This document shows positions 51,401 through 62,178 of a stretch of DNA of 64,000 nt, in pieces. The notes under the pieces are model-generated. The model searched no databases. It saw nothing but the letters and a program-made list of their open reading frames with translations, and was not told the origin of the DNA. The stretch lies in the NCBI GenBank assembly GCA_963924555.1, contig OZ004588.1, positions 1,116,001 to 1,180,000 of the forward strand, in the 5' to 3' direction. The number at the start of each line of letters is the position of its first letter. Position 1 is the first letter of the stretch. Source of the DNA: Crambe crambe. Its lineage: Eukaryota > Porifera > Demospongiae > Poecilosclerida > Crambeidae. The position numbers and the translations under genes are program-made.

Positions 51401-54400
51401 TGTTGATATGAACTTTGAACTTTAGTCTGAGATTCTACAAAAGAGTTACCAGTGTGCTATTTTTCTTGAGTGCCTGCAGCCAGAGAGGTCAAGGTGATAG
51501 CTAGGTGATAGAGATCGAACAGTTCACCCCGGCCCCAAAACCTTATCACTGTATGTAGTTAGCTACTTGTACTGCAAAGCAAGCATGGTAAAATTTTTCT
51601 CTTTTGTTTATTGATCATAAAGGAAAAATTATACGCTGATTGTTAGATGGCGTAAAAATGTGTTATCTTTATGTTTATCATAATAAACACAAGGTGTTCA
51701 TCCACCAATGTTCCCAGCGTATCAGCCTCCCGTTAGGTACCTAACAAAGTACTCGGCATAAAAATTTCCCTTTAGGTGTAAAGCAATAATTGGCGTAAAA
51801 TCTTCCCTTTATGCCTAAAGAAAATTTCCTCCTTTTTACACCAATGTATGTATGACCCTAATTTGACTTCAAAATTTAAAGGTGTCAAAAAGAATGGAGC
51901 CTTGGGGAGTTAGCTATGGGTTTGCTAGAGTCCTTCCTTATAGTTAGAAGTGTTCAAGTTACCCCGGAATATGCTGCAAGTCCTTGTCTATTTTCAGAAA
52001 TTATGTGAATCAATTTGTCCTTATACATGCACAAATATTAAAGTTCAATCATGTGCCCCTTCATCCCTGATGAGGTTAATTAACCACAAACACATGTCTG
52101 TTTGGTCCCTATTGTGGGAGTGTAAAATATATTATGTAGCAACAACATTTCCTGTCCATGAGCAGCTGAAGTAAATTTTTCTAATTATTATTATCTTATG
52201 TTCTTTTTTACTTGACAGGTGATTTATGCTTTCAGCATCATCTCTCTCTTGAGTTCAGCCGATGGTAGGTAACAGTTAACTGAAGATAGCCTCACGTGTA
52301 CCCCACTAATGCATAGACGTAGGAAGATGATTTGGGTTAGGGGGGAGGGGGCAACAACAATTTCATATTACCAAGCTAGGTATTAACACTTGTCTTCTTA
52401 AGAACTAGTTATACGTATGACAATTTAACCCGTACCCGCTTCTCCTCCCTCCAAAGAAGGGGATCTGGACAGCGTTATTCTAACTTTTGATGTATATTAA
52501 CACACAGTAGCCGCTAATCACCTCATACCTCCTTTATAGCACTCGACTCTACTGAACCAATAGCAGCCTTCTGTACTTGCTAGTTCTATGGGCTCACATA
52601 CCCTCCAAGTTTGCAAAACAAAACCAAAATCAGGGACAAATCACACCCACCAATTAATAATGACCATACCCTCCATGAATATCATGTCAATGAATATTTT
52701 TGGCTACAAGTTTGGTGGTGTTTCAGTGCCTTCAGGCTCAGCCAAAAAGAAGCAGTGATAAGATGAAGGAGCAAATTATGAAAAATTCTGTCAGTAATGT
52801 GTAAATTTCCCCAATCTTTGTGGCTTGTGTAGAAGGCCCCCAGCCTGTACTTATGTATACTGTAGCTATTCAAGCGCAGTGCTTATGTATACAATGAGCT
52901 ATTCAGACTCTTCCCGGGAGGGACAGATTCTGATAAGCTCAAATCAGGGACAGTCCTGGAGGTTTGAAGGGTATGAGTTCAAAGCTGAACTTAGCATACT
53001 TGTCTAGTATCCTTAGCTATGTCCTGGGACATCAATTTTTAGTGTTATAAAATCACTATATAGCACTTATTAATTTGGTGACATGGCCATATGGCATTTA
53101 GCTACAAACCACCAAATTATGGTGCTACAGCATGCTAAGACTCTTTACCAGTTTTGGTATTTGCGCATCACGATCGCGTGTGCTGCCACAGTACTTAAGA
53201 CCCTTTACCAGCTTTGGTTATGGGTACTGGTGCTGTAATTATGATCTCAGCTTGGCGCCTAATGCATGTTCTTTTTGCCTTACCTTACCTTCAACCTGCT
53301 ATGAACTATACTTCTCTTATGGACATTGTTTCAGCTCAAGTCACCATTACCAATCCTCTCAGAGGAAACTTGGAAGAACCACTCGACATAACCTGTACTG
53401 TAAAGAATCAGGATGACGTGGACAATATTGTCCTCCTACGTGATAATGGTACAGAATTTGAGGTCAACAGACTCTCAGTATCCAACACTAGTTTCACCAA
53501 GACCTTTACACTAAATTTGATGAGGGCCGATAATGGATCTTCTCTGTCATGTAGTGTGGGTGGGAAGGAATCGTCTAAACCTGTTATGATTGCAGTAAAT
53601 CGTAAGTAGATATGATTTATAAGTTTATTTGTTAAACAGTATGTTGTTGCATGTCAATTTGTTTGTTTATTTGTTGTTGCATGTCAATTTTTTTGTTTGT
53701 TTGTTGTTGCATGTCAATTTGTTTGTTGTTGCATGTCAATTTGTTTATTGTTGCATGTCAATTTGTTTGTTTGTTTGTTGTTATGTTGTATGCTGGTCAT
53801 CGATAGAGCACACCATGTCCACGACAGTACAACTGAAAGTTTTAGTCGTCATTTATTTATTTATTAGTGTGTTTGTTTCTTCATTGTTTGTTTGTGTGTT
53901 TGTTGGTTTGTTTATACTACATCATCATCATACTTGCAGCTCAAGTGCTTCAACTCAAGATTGGTAATGTATTCTACTTTGACGGTGAAAGCGTTCCCTT
54001 TGAGATGGTTGGAAATCAAGCCTCCCCTGAGAACCCTAGAGGCTCTCTGATATGCATCACTGATTATGTCCGGTCCAAGTGTTGCCGTACTAAAGATGAA
54101 GGAAATCTAGGAGAGTGGTTCTTCCCGAACGGTACGCAGGTACCACGCAACAACCGTGCTCCACCTGGTAGTACAGTAACTAGGACTGGATTTACTCGTC
54201 AAGTGAGGTTGAATCGGAAAGGAATTGGTGGTCCTTATGGGGTGTATACATGTCGTGTACCTACTCCCACGAGTGGAAAAAACATTTCAATCAGTATCAA
54301 CTTAAGTAAGTAAAATAGTGCATGTCCTCCCTTCTCCCTTCCTCCCCGGGCCCCCTCCCCCACCTTCCTCCCTCCCCCTCCCCCTCCCCTGCCTCCCTCC

Positions 54401-57400
54401 CTCCTTCCCTCCTCCTTCCCTCCCCCTGCCACCTCCCTATGTTCGTGTATATGTGTAATTCTGTATCATCTTGTGTATGTGCTAATCCTTGTTCCCGCAT
54501 GCTCTAATCATTATTATGTGTCCCCTGTCATCAATGTCTTATGTGTGTGAATATGTTGTATGTGTTCACACACACATAAGACATTGATGACAGGTGACAC
54601 ATAATAATGATTAGAACATGCGGGGGGACACCCCTGCCCCCCTCTCTCCATGCATACATGCACACATTAGCTGTAATAGATGAGCTGACTCAGCAGCTAC
54701 TGACTACAACTTTTAGAAGTGTTGGGGTGGGAGATAATTTGCCTCCCTCCCCTTACCTTACTCCCTTTTCTCTGCCCTTGTGGCCCATCCACCTTTATTA
54801 TTATTATTATTTTTAGCTCCAACCACCATGCCACCACCCACATCACCTTTGCCCACAACCTCAACAACCCCATCACCCCCTATGACAACCTCACCCATCA
54901 TTGCATCGCCACTTACAACCACTCTGACATCTCCACCTACAACCACGGAACGACTTTCAGCTACAACCCTTACAAGCACACAACCATCAACTACTCTAAC
55001 TGAAGTTACATCACTGCCAACTACTGTTACAGAATCAGCATCTTCTACAGTACCTCAAGCCACCTCTGAACTTGCATCTCCTATAACTATGATAGAGACC
55101 GTATCTTCTACAGAGATGTCAACTACTGAAGCTGAAGTTACATCACTGCCAACTACTGTAACTTCTTCTACAGAACCTTCAACAACTTCTGAGCCTACAA
55201 AGATGGTATCTTCTACAGAGATGTCGACTACTGAAGCTGAAGTTACATCACTGCCAACTACTGTGACAGAGGTAGCTTCTTCTACAGAACCTTCTGAGCC
55301 TACAGAGACGGTATCTTCGACAGAGATGTTGACTACTGAAGCTGAAGTTACATCACTGCCAACTACTGTGACAGAGGTAGCCTCTTCTACAGAACCTTCA
55401 ACAACTTTTGAGCCTACAGAGACGGTATCTTCTACAGAGATGTTGACTACTGAAGCTGAAATTACATCACTGCCAACTACTGTGACAGAGGTAGCTTCTT
55501 CTACGGAACCTTCTGAGCCTACAGAGACGGTATCTTCTACAGAGATGTTGACTGAAGTTACATCACTGCCAACTACTGTGACAGAGGTAGCCTCTTCTAC
55601 AGAATCTTCAACAACTTCTGAGCCTACAGAGACAGTATTTTCTACAGAGATGTTGACTACTGAAGCTGAAGTTACATCACTACCAACTACTGTGACAGAG
55701 GTAACCTCTTCTACAGAACCTTCAACAACTTCTGAGCCTACAGAGACGGTATCTTCTACAGAGATTTTGACTACTGAAGCTGAAGTTACATCACTACCAA
55801 CTACTGTGACAGAGGTAACCTCTTCTACAGAACCTTCAACAACTTCTGAGCCTACAGAGATGGTATCTTCTACAGAGATGTTGACTACCGAAGCTGAAAT
55901 TACATCACTACCAACTACTGTGACAGAAGCAGAAGTTACGTCTCCATTGCAACCTTCCACTTCTCCAACTACAGAGGTTTTTACCACTACTGAAGTTTCA
56001 TCTCCAGAGCCTCCAACTAATGCAACTGAGTCTTCTACTACTGTGGCTACCAATGTTCCCTCACAGCCTTCAACCACAGAAGTTCCTTCGGAGCCTTCAA
56101 CTACATCACCTTCTACTACTGTCACAGAGATGGCATCTTCTACTGAACTGTCAACCACTGTTCCTTCACAGCCTTCAACAACAGAAGTTTCTTCAGAGCC
56201 TTCAACTACAGAAGTTTCTTCAGAGCCTACAACTGAATCTTCTACTACTGTGACAGAGATGGCTACCACTGTTCCCTCGCAGCCTTCAACAACAGAAGTT
56301 TCTTCGGAGCCTTCAACTACATCACCTTCTACTACTGTCACAGAGATGGCATCTTCTACTGAACTGTCAACCACTGTTCCTTCACAGCCTTCAACTACAG
56401 AAATTTCTTCAGAGCCTGCAACTGAATCTTCTACTACTGTGACAGAGATGGCTACCACTGTTCCCTCACAGCCTTCAACAACAGAAGTTTCTTCGGAGCC
56501 TTCAACTACATCACCTTCTACTACTGTGACAGAGATGGCATCTTCTACTGAACTGTCAACCACTGTTCCTTCACAGCCTTCAACTACAGAAGTTTCTTCA
56601 GAGCCTGCAACTGAATCTTCTACTACTGTGATAGAGATGGCTACCACTGTTCCCTCACAGCCTTCAACAACAGAAGTTTCTTCAGAGCCTTCAACTACAG
56701 AAGTTTCTTCAGAGCCTGCAACTGAATCTTCTACTACTGTGACAGAGATGGCTACCACTGTTCCCTCACAGCCTTCAACAACAGAAGTTTCTTCGGAGCC
56801 TTCAACTACATCACCTTCTACTACTGTCACAGAAATGGCATCTTCTACTGAACTGTCAACCACTGTTCCTTCACAGCTTTCAACTACGGAAGTCTCTTCA
56901 GAGCTTTCAACTTCTACTGCTGTGACAGAGATGGAACTGTCAACCACTGTTCCTTCACAGCCTTCAACTACAGAAGTCTCTTCAGAGCCTTCAGCTTCTA
57001 CTACTGTGACAGAGATAGCATCTTCTACTGCACCTTTGACTACAGCAGAAACCACATCTCCTACAGTAACGACAGAAATTCCTACGTCAGAACCTTCAAC
57101 AACTGCTAAAAAAGAAACTCCCTCTTCAACCACCTCAACCGAACCATCAACCACAATTGCAACCACTTTAATGGCTACTTCTGTTTCTACAGCAAACGTT
57201 ACAACATCAAAATCATCAACTGCTCTTCCTACTTCTGCTCCTCCCTTGACAGAAGTGACAGCTTCTACAGAATTGTCAACTACCAGTGCAACTGATGCTT
57301 CTACAGTAGAGCTTACAACTATGACTACATCATCACCACCACCAACAACTGTTCCAGCTACAACTGTTCCTGCAACTCACCCCTCAACTACTCCAGTGAA

Positions 57401-59280
57401 TATCACATCTACTGAACTGTCAACAACTACAGTTGCTACTGCTGATTCTACGACTACTGGAATGCCGACATCTTCTACAAGCCAGCCTTCAAGTCCTGCA
57501 TTAGTGACTACCTCACAGACGACAACTTCAAAAGTCACAGTTGCTACTGCTAATTCTACAACTACTGGAATGCCGACATCTTCTACAAGCCAGCCTTCAA
57601 GTCCTACATTAGTGACTACCTCACAGACGACTACACGTAAGCTTTTGCATAGGAACTGAAATCCAATGTAAAATCTATTTGTGTTCACTTCATACATACC
57701 TTAATCGTTTGCTATATATTACTTCCTCAATTCTTAACCACATTTCAAATTTCAAAAAACCAGTGTGGTTTTAAATGTACGTAAAATTTGATCATGAATT
57801 GAGTGGTAAGTGAACACAAAATAGGGTCTCTCTACAATTCTCACTGATGATAATATAACTAGTGTAAGGAATTTTTCATGCAATGTGGTTAAGTTTTGTG
57901 GATGAATCTTTGGACATTTTACACCATTAGCTGTATATATTATGAGTCTATTCCTTGCAGGTTCTCCTCATTACATAGATCCTTCGTCGGCTCCTGAGCT
58001 TGTCCCAGAGGTGACCAATAACAGGACTATCACAGACACATCCTTCACCGTCGAATTCACCATCACTCGAAAACTACTCTTAGTTGCCAATAGGTAACTA
58101 TGGAGCTATAACTCTATCACTTCGCAAATTTAGTCATTAAATTTTAATAATCCAAAAAAGACTAGTAAATACTCCTATATACAACAGTTATATCTTCATC
58201 TTGGTATGAAACCAGGTTAACATTCACCCACCCTCATTATTGTTGTTGTGGTTTTCCTTTATCCTGTTTAGTGTGAGGCTGATAGTCCAGCGTCAGCCAA
58301 GTAGGAACGACACACTCACCACTTATTACGAGAGCATTAAGGCAACCAAGGACTTCCCCCCATATCCTGTCGCCCTGATCAAGCTGAAAAATAGGGTAAG
58401 TTTCTAAATAAGTTCTCATTGTGTGGACAGCAGTCCTATAATACTTATAGTACTTGATGACTGGAGAAAGGACTATAGAAATAGATTCTGAGAAAGTCTT
58501 TTATAATATACCATCTTTCCTACTTGTCTCCTACTTCTTTCTTCTACATACTTTCAGAGAAAAAGACAAAGTGACTTTGTTGTGAAGCAGCCAATTGGAA
58601 GAGACGATGTACACTGCTCTCCCAAGGATGCGATATGCAATGGACCTTTGCACCCCAACACCCAATACAAACTCAGATATCAGCTGCTGCTTGGAGATAG
58701 TGTTGTTGTCAACTATGGTTATTTTCAACCCACTTATATGACAGGTGTGTGCTAGAATCCTCCGAATAATGTGGACACTTGAGACCCATCATTTTATCCT
58801 TTGTAGAGAATTTTTGTCCTCTTGAGCTTTAGATTTGTCCTCCATATAGTTATCTATAACACTTTTTAGGAGTTCCACTGTTAACATATTTCTCTCATTA
58901 TTATTAGGTTCAATGCGGCCAACAGCAGGCCTTTCTGATCCATTGACTTCTAAGGACACTGGAATAGTCCTTGGTGTGGTGTTTGGAGTATTAGTCCTTA
59001 TCATCTTGATAATAATACTTGTGATCTTGACTGTTTTGATATGTCATAAGAAACAAAAGGAGGAGGCTTTTAAGTAAGTCTTATTAGCTATATAGTCGAC
59101 CCTCTGAATAATGGACTCAGTGCTTTGTAGAAAGGACACACTCAACTTTTCTTTGATTCTTCTAGATTCCCTCCTAACAGTGAAAGTCCACCTGAGGAGG
59201 TGAATGATGATCACTCAAATGGAAAAGATGCTTCATTGAAAGAAGTAGAGATGAAGGCAATAGATGTCATTGAAGTGTAG
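48431..59280 (+). CDS. Mucin-like Ig-domain type I membrane receptor, copy 2 (1,419 aa)
   Basis: Ten exons: 48431-48466, 52219-52264, 53335-53601, 53940-54305, 54817-57636, 57961-58093, 58272-58395, 58558-58744, 58908-59073 and 59166-59280. Together they give 4,260 nt with stop TAG at 59278. Splice sites, phases and domains are the same as in copy 1. Exons 3-4 are nearly identical to copy 1 (KCCRTKDEGN versus KCCRKKDEGN). The mucin exon is 957 bp longer. Exon 8 has one extra Leu codon (QLLLGD). The TM helix reads LVLIILIIILVILTVLI and the tail again ends VIEV. Intron 1 is swollen to 3.75 kb by a MITE and a 3.06-kb transposon, which may affect expression. All exons remain open, so the gene is probably active. 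Confidence 0.92.
48545..48694. mobile_element. 150-bp MITE in intron 1 with 5-bp target duplication
   Basis: Starts caaggccgtagacaa and ends ttgtctgtatggccttg, imperfect inverted repeats. It is flanked by taact (48540-48544 and 48695-48699). The homologous intron of copy 1 (near 35518) reads gataactagagcagctg with a single taact, a clean empty site. Confidence 0.9.
50712..50963 (-). CDS. Small ORF inside the transposon with a signal-peptide-like start
   Basis: An 83-codon frame from ATG at 50963. The first 14 residues (MKAIFLFLLLQLGG) look like a signal peptide. Then comes non-repetitive sequence (RVAPTPNGGANILFAPDTPV), a (TGG)n-encoded Trp run and a stop. The codons LQLGG are followed by a possible donor (GAG/GTGAGA), so this could be exon 1 of a captured host gene. 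In shifted frames further down there is a hydrophobic segment and a Cys-rich segment (DCCGLENGCCDAYAGG). No family recognised; it may be a relic. Confidence 0.3.
   Translation of the reverse strand: MKAIFLFLLLQLGGEISFQPASIEANDFPRVAPTPNGGANILFAPDTPVVLQAGYVLWWWWWWWLHTSQCNCNVLYYCASTWT
50997..51386. mobile_element. Nested element with ~30-bp inverted ends
   Basis: atcactaataaatcattggt continuing ttggtgtcct on the left pairs with aggacaccaaaccaacaata continuing atttattagtgat on the right. It lies within the larger transposon, just upstream of the small ORF. ~390 bp, probably a nested MITE. Confidence 0.65.
52594..52977. mobile_element. ~385-bp MITE-like insertion in intron 2 of copy 2
   Basis: Starts ctcacataccctccaagttt with 'atcagggac' nearby and ends with the inverse (gtccctga.. 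ggaggtttgaagggtatgag). It is absent from the aligned intron of copy 1 (near 36655, tctatgggcagttcactctg). The target duplication is unclear. Confidence 0.75.
54496..54622. repeat. Long hairpin in intron 4, copy 2
   Basis: Counterpart of 38100-38230, with arms 54496-54549 and 54566-54622 and nearly complete complementarity. Kept in both paralogues. Confidence 0.9.
54817..57636 (+). repeat. Mucin repeat exon of copy 2 (coding)
   Basis: A 2,820-bp phase 1-1 exon (940 codons). It has more EVTSLPTTVTEVASSTEPS units (about eight) and more TVPSQPSTTEVSSEPS units (about nine) than copy 1. It has only two of the 36-residue MPTSSTSQPSSP units. Expansion and loss thus happened independently in different repeat classes after duplication. 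Predicted heavily O-glycosylated. Confidence 0.92.
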
Positions 59281-59451
59281 TAGACATTCAAGGTTTCTTT
59301 GTATTCTTATGTACATGCTACATTACTAATAGCTACAATATCTTTATGTTCAGCCACATGTACTCGTGCAACTGTTAGCTATTTAACTGAATGAAAATTC
59401 CATGTGATTCTGTATGGCTATCTATGCTACTGGTTGTTAAAACATTAGTGG

Positions 59452-59640
59452 TCATGAATACAGAGAAATACCCGCGCAGCCGCGGATGCTCAAAATTATT
59501 CCTTTAACTCAGGATTGCCAACTCAGAAAGGATCTGTTTTGTTTTGGAAAAACAGTGAGTGAGCAAATTGATGACATTTACAGCAATTGTTTATGTGTGC
59601 CACCATTTTTCTTATTCTAGACTGTGTGCAACTCGTCCTT
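59452..59640 (+). pseudogene. RPL10A promoter/intron 1 relic
   Basis: 'ggtcatgaata ... gatgctcaaaa', then 'aaggatctgtttt' and 'gacatttacagcaattg ... gtgtgccaccatttttctta' match, in order, 31526-31565, 31639-31652 and 31716-31757 of the intact RPL10A gene. The ATG exon and coding exons are absent. It follows mucin receptor 2 as RPL10A would start a third unit. Confidence 0.72.
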
Positions 59641-60040
59641 ATTGTCCCATGTCTACATGTGTTTGTATGGATGAGTTGTCAAGTAAATTGTGCATTTGTC
59701 ATGCCACTAATACTAGCTATTAGGTTTCATGCAATAGCTAGTAATGCCTCCACTCAAACAACTTCAATAACCACAGCTATTACCCATTATTTGGTGTTGC
59801 ACACACTAATATAGCTTATATTATAATATCTCCCTTAGTCTTTGGTTTCTATGGTCTCATAGAGCATCTGTTGTTCTCTGCTGGTCTCTGGTAGTCCCAC
59901 AGTGCATGTCCAGGTGCTACATGGGTGAGCTTAAAGCTAGCTGTACCACACAGTGCACAATCAATGAAAAATAATAGTACATATACATATACATTAGGAG
60001 TATAGTAGTCTCGCGTAGCCGACCCTTACCAACCGCGAGG

Positions 60041-60172
60041 GAAGGACGAGTTGCACACAGTCTAGGACAAGAAAAATGGTGGCACACATAAATAATTGCT
60101 GTCATCAATTTGGTTTTTCCAAAACAAAACAGATCCTTTCTGAGCTGGAACAATTTTGAGCATGCGCATAGT
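60041..60172 (-). pseudogene. Inverted second copy of the RPL10A promoter/intron relic
   Basis: Reverse complement of 59488-59640 (gcatgctcaaaattgttc, ctcagaaaggatctgttttg, tagactgtgtgcaactcgtc), with less internal loss in places. The two form an inverted repeat around ~400 bp of unremarkable sequence (59641-60040). Confidence 0.8.
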
Positions 60173-60465
60173 ATTCATGATGAAACAACCAGGCTGGCAC
60201 CAGCCTAACTCAGAGCACAGGGCCAACCAATCCTCAACATGTACAGGTAAAAGCAAATGAAAAGAATGGACCCTGGTGAAAAAAACAATGAAGGATGTGT
60301 CGTCAACAAAAGTTCAAAGGAGCAGTAGAGTGACTATCATGTAGTACACAATGTTGTCGATCTTTACCATTTTATTATTGAATTCAGTGCAGTTAGCATA
60401 GGATCCTGGAAACAAGTCCTCCAGGCTCCTATAAGACTAGCCTCGTACCCAGGCCTTATTATTTA
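60173..60465. other. Intergenic, nothing recognised
   Basis: No gene seen. Near 60445-60462 'agcctcgtacccaggcc' resembles the end of the foldback element at 15270-15347. Confidence 0.5.
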
Positions 60466-61143
60466 GGCTGTACTTCCACTTGATGACCATGGCTTCTCCC
60501 TCAACAAGGGAGCTTTCAGTGGTGAACTTGTGTCCTCACGTTCAGCAATCACTACCGATGAAGCTCGTCTTGACATCCGTGCGAGAGGGTTTTGGTCTGT
60601 CACGAAATATTTGGTCCGGGGCAATATTCGGTCCGGGGCGGACAAAAAATTTGCAATTTTCAGTCCCGTTGCGCCATAGATTGTCCGACCCGTATAGGTA
60701 GCTACGTAAGTAAGTAGCCGTAAGAGGGCGACCAGCAGCGACTGTTATCTCTACCATGCAGCAGCTGACTTGGCAGGGAGCCTCCAATACTCCGGGATAT
60801 ACTTTGGAGATTGGTGAGGGACAGCCCATGCTGAAGAATGTGGATCACCTTTGCTCATGGAGTGGAGACACTGGGAGGATGGTGCGATTCGTGACATCGG
60901 CAAACTGGCTGCCTGCTTAGTGGCCCTACCCTAGCTCTAGCTCTAGCCTCCCCCCCCCCCCCCCCCACGTTTGTCGTGGTGTTTCTGCCCCTGCTGCTGA
61001 ATGGACTTTCCAGCGACTTGCCATTTCACTGTGGAAGGCTGTGGCTGACTCACCCCTGCAGTAGTTGACGGGAAGGTCTAACTGTTACACAACAAATAAA
61101 TCAACAAACACTCACAGTTAAGGTATATTGTACCTATGTGCAG

Positions 61144-61270
61144 GCGCAGATTGAAAAGGGGAAAATGATACAGTGTTTGGCCTGCTGGCTATGAATGGTT
61201 TCATGATCAGTGTATTTCAATTCCCAAGAATTTGAAGAACTCTAAGTGGTATTGTCAAAACTGTAAATAA
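61144..61270 (+). pseudogene. PHD-finger C-terminal exon remnant with a 4-bp frameshift
   Basis: After an acceptor-like tgtgcag, KGKMIQCLAC is followed, past four extra bases (tggc), by YEWFHDQCISIPKNLKNSKW and then YCQNCK and a stop at 61268. Cys, Cys, WFH, Cys, W-Y-C, Cys is the second half of a PHD finger, which binds histone tails. The insertion breaks the frame. PHD fingers have been described in Ginger-type transposases, which fits the host element. Confidence 0.75.
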
Positions 61271-61589
61271 CTTCAACTATAGCTAGCTAGCTGCTGATTT
61301 TTGATTGAGTAATAATGACAGATACATTTTGTCCTAACAAAGTATTGATGATTATTGGAGTAACTAGCTATATGTGATTATATTTTACTGAAAATTATGG
61401 CTATAGTGTCCCATGAAACATGCATATAACGTAGGCACACCTGGATAAATATACTTTGGCTGGACAAGCAACCACATCTGGCGTATAGCTAATAGCCACT
61501 AACTATATAATGTTAGCTATTCGTTTAAAGTTTTCCTTGCTGCGAAACTAGTTTTTGGCAGTGGCATAATACAATGCAATTGCCATAAT

Positions 61590-61816
61590 AAATTTAAGCG
61601 GGACCAAATACAGCAGCCATATTTTGTCTGGTGGGACTAAATATGGCAGCCGTATGTCGTCTGGTGGGACAAAATACTGCTCTATGGGACCAAATATAGC
61701 AGCAATATGTGGTCCGGCAGGACCTAACATGGCAGCCATATTTTGTCCGGACAAAATATGGCTGCCATATTAGGTCCTGCCAGACAGATTAAGGCAGGAC
61801 CAAATATGGCTTGACA
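61590..61816. repeat. Subterminal 'ggaccaaatatggcagc' array
   Basis: About eight copies or inverse copies of gggaccaaatatggcagcc, with variants, next to the right end of the element. Such subterminal repeats usually serve as transposase-binding sites. Confidence 0.8.
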
Positions 61817-62178
61817 GGTCCACTGCTCAAGATGCATATTTTGACGTAAGGGTGTTTCACCCACATGCAACAAGCAATGGCTCAGGACCCACCTCAGCAA
61901 CCTCAGCAGCTCACAAGAAACATGAGGCCATCAAGAAACGTGCATATGGTCAACGTGTTCGTGATATTGAACATGGGATTTTCACACCCCTGGTCTTTAC
62001 AACCACTGGAGGAATGGGACAGGAAGCAACCATCTTCTACAAAAGATTAGCAGACATGCTTGCGTCATTTGCTGCTGTGAGATCATCTATATTATGCGTC
62101 CGTGGAACAAGGTCATCCAACCATCGACCCCTACGCGATGACCGAGGGATGTATCCCACAAGATTGACTGACACTTAA

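Larger units (their letters stand above)
48801..51858. mobile_element. 3.06-kb DNA transposon with ~250-bp terminal inverted repeats
   Basis: The left TIR (48801 to ~49048, gggtcatgtagacattggtg ...) and right TIR (~51590 to 51858, ... accaatgtatgtatgaccc) are complementary over ~250 bp with small gaps. Flanks are taattt at 48795-48800 and 51859-51864, a 6-bp target duplication. The intron of copy 1 near 35617 has a single site (gtactaatttgaa). No transposase is recognised inside, so the copy is non-autonomous or its transposase is too diverged. The long TIRs rule out most short-TIR families; the superfamily is undetermined. Confidence 0.88.
60598..61816. mobile_element. 1.2-kb Ginger-like element with GGTC target duplication
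   Basis: Left end TGTCACGAAATATTTGGTCC, right end GGACCAAATATGGCTTGACA, imperfect TIRs beginning TGT(C)A. Flanked exactly by ggtc at 60594-60597 and 61817-61820. A 4-bp duplication with TGTNR ends matches published Ginger features. It contains a ~54-codon open stretch of unknown nature (60756-60920, MQQLTWQGASNTPG), a C run (60951-60967), a PHD-finger remnant (61144-61270) and a right subterminal array (61590-61816). No integrase remains, so it is non-autonomous. Confidence 0.8.
60466..62178 (+). pseudogene. Retroelement ORF 3' part (reverse-transcriptase-type polyprotein C-terminus), split by a transposon
   Basis: Left piece 60466-60597 reads LPLDDHGFSLNKGAFSG, has an internal loss, then ITTDEARLDIRARGFW. 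Right piece 61821-62178 reads AYFDVRVFHPHATSN, a basic segment (KKRAYGQRVRDIEHGIFTPL) and VFTTTGGMGQEATIFYKRLA. I recognise this as the C-terminal part of reverse-transcriptase-encoding retroelements common in sponge and cnidarian assemblies; the class is not determined. The two pieces are in the same frame once the element at 60598-61816 and one target copy are ignored. The 5' part is missing. Confidence 0.7.
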
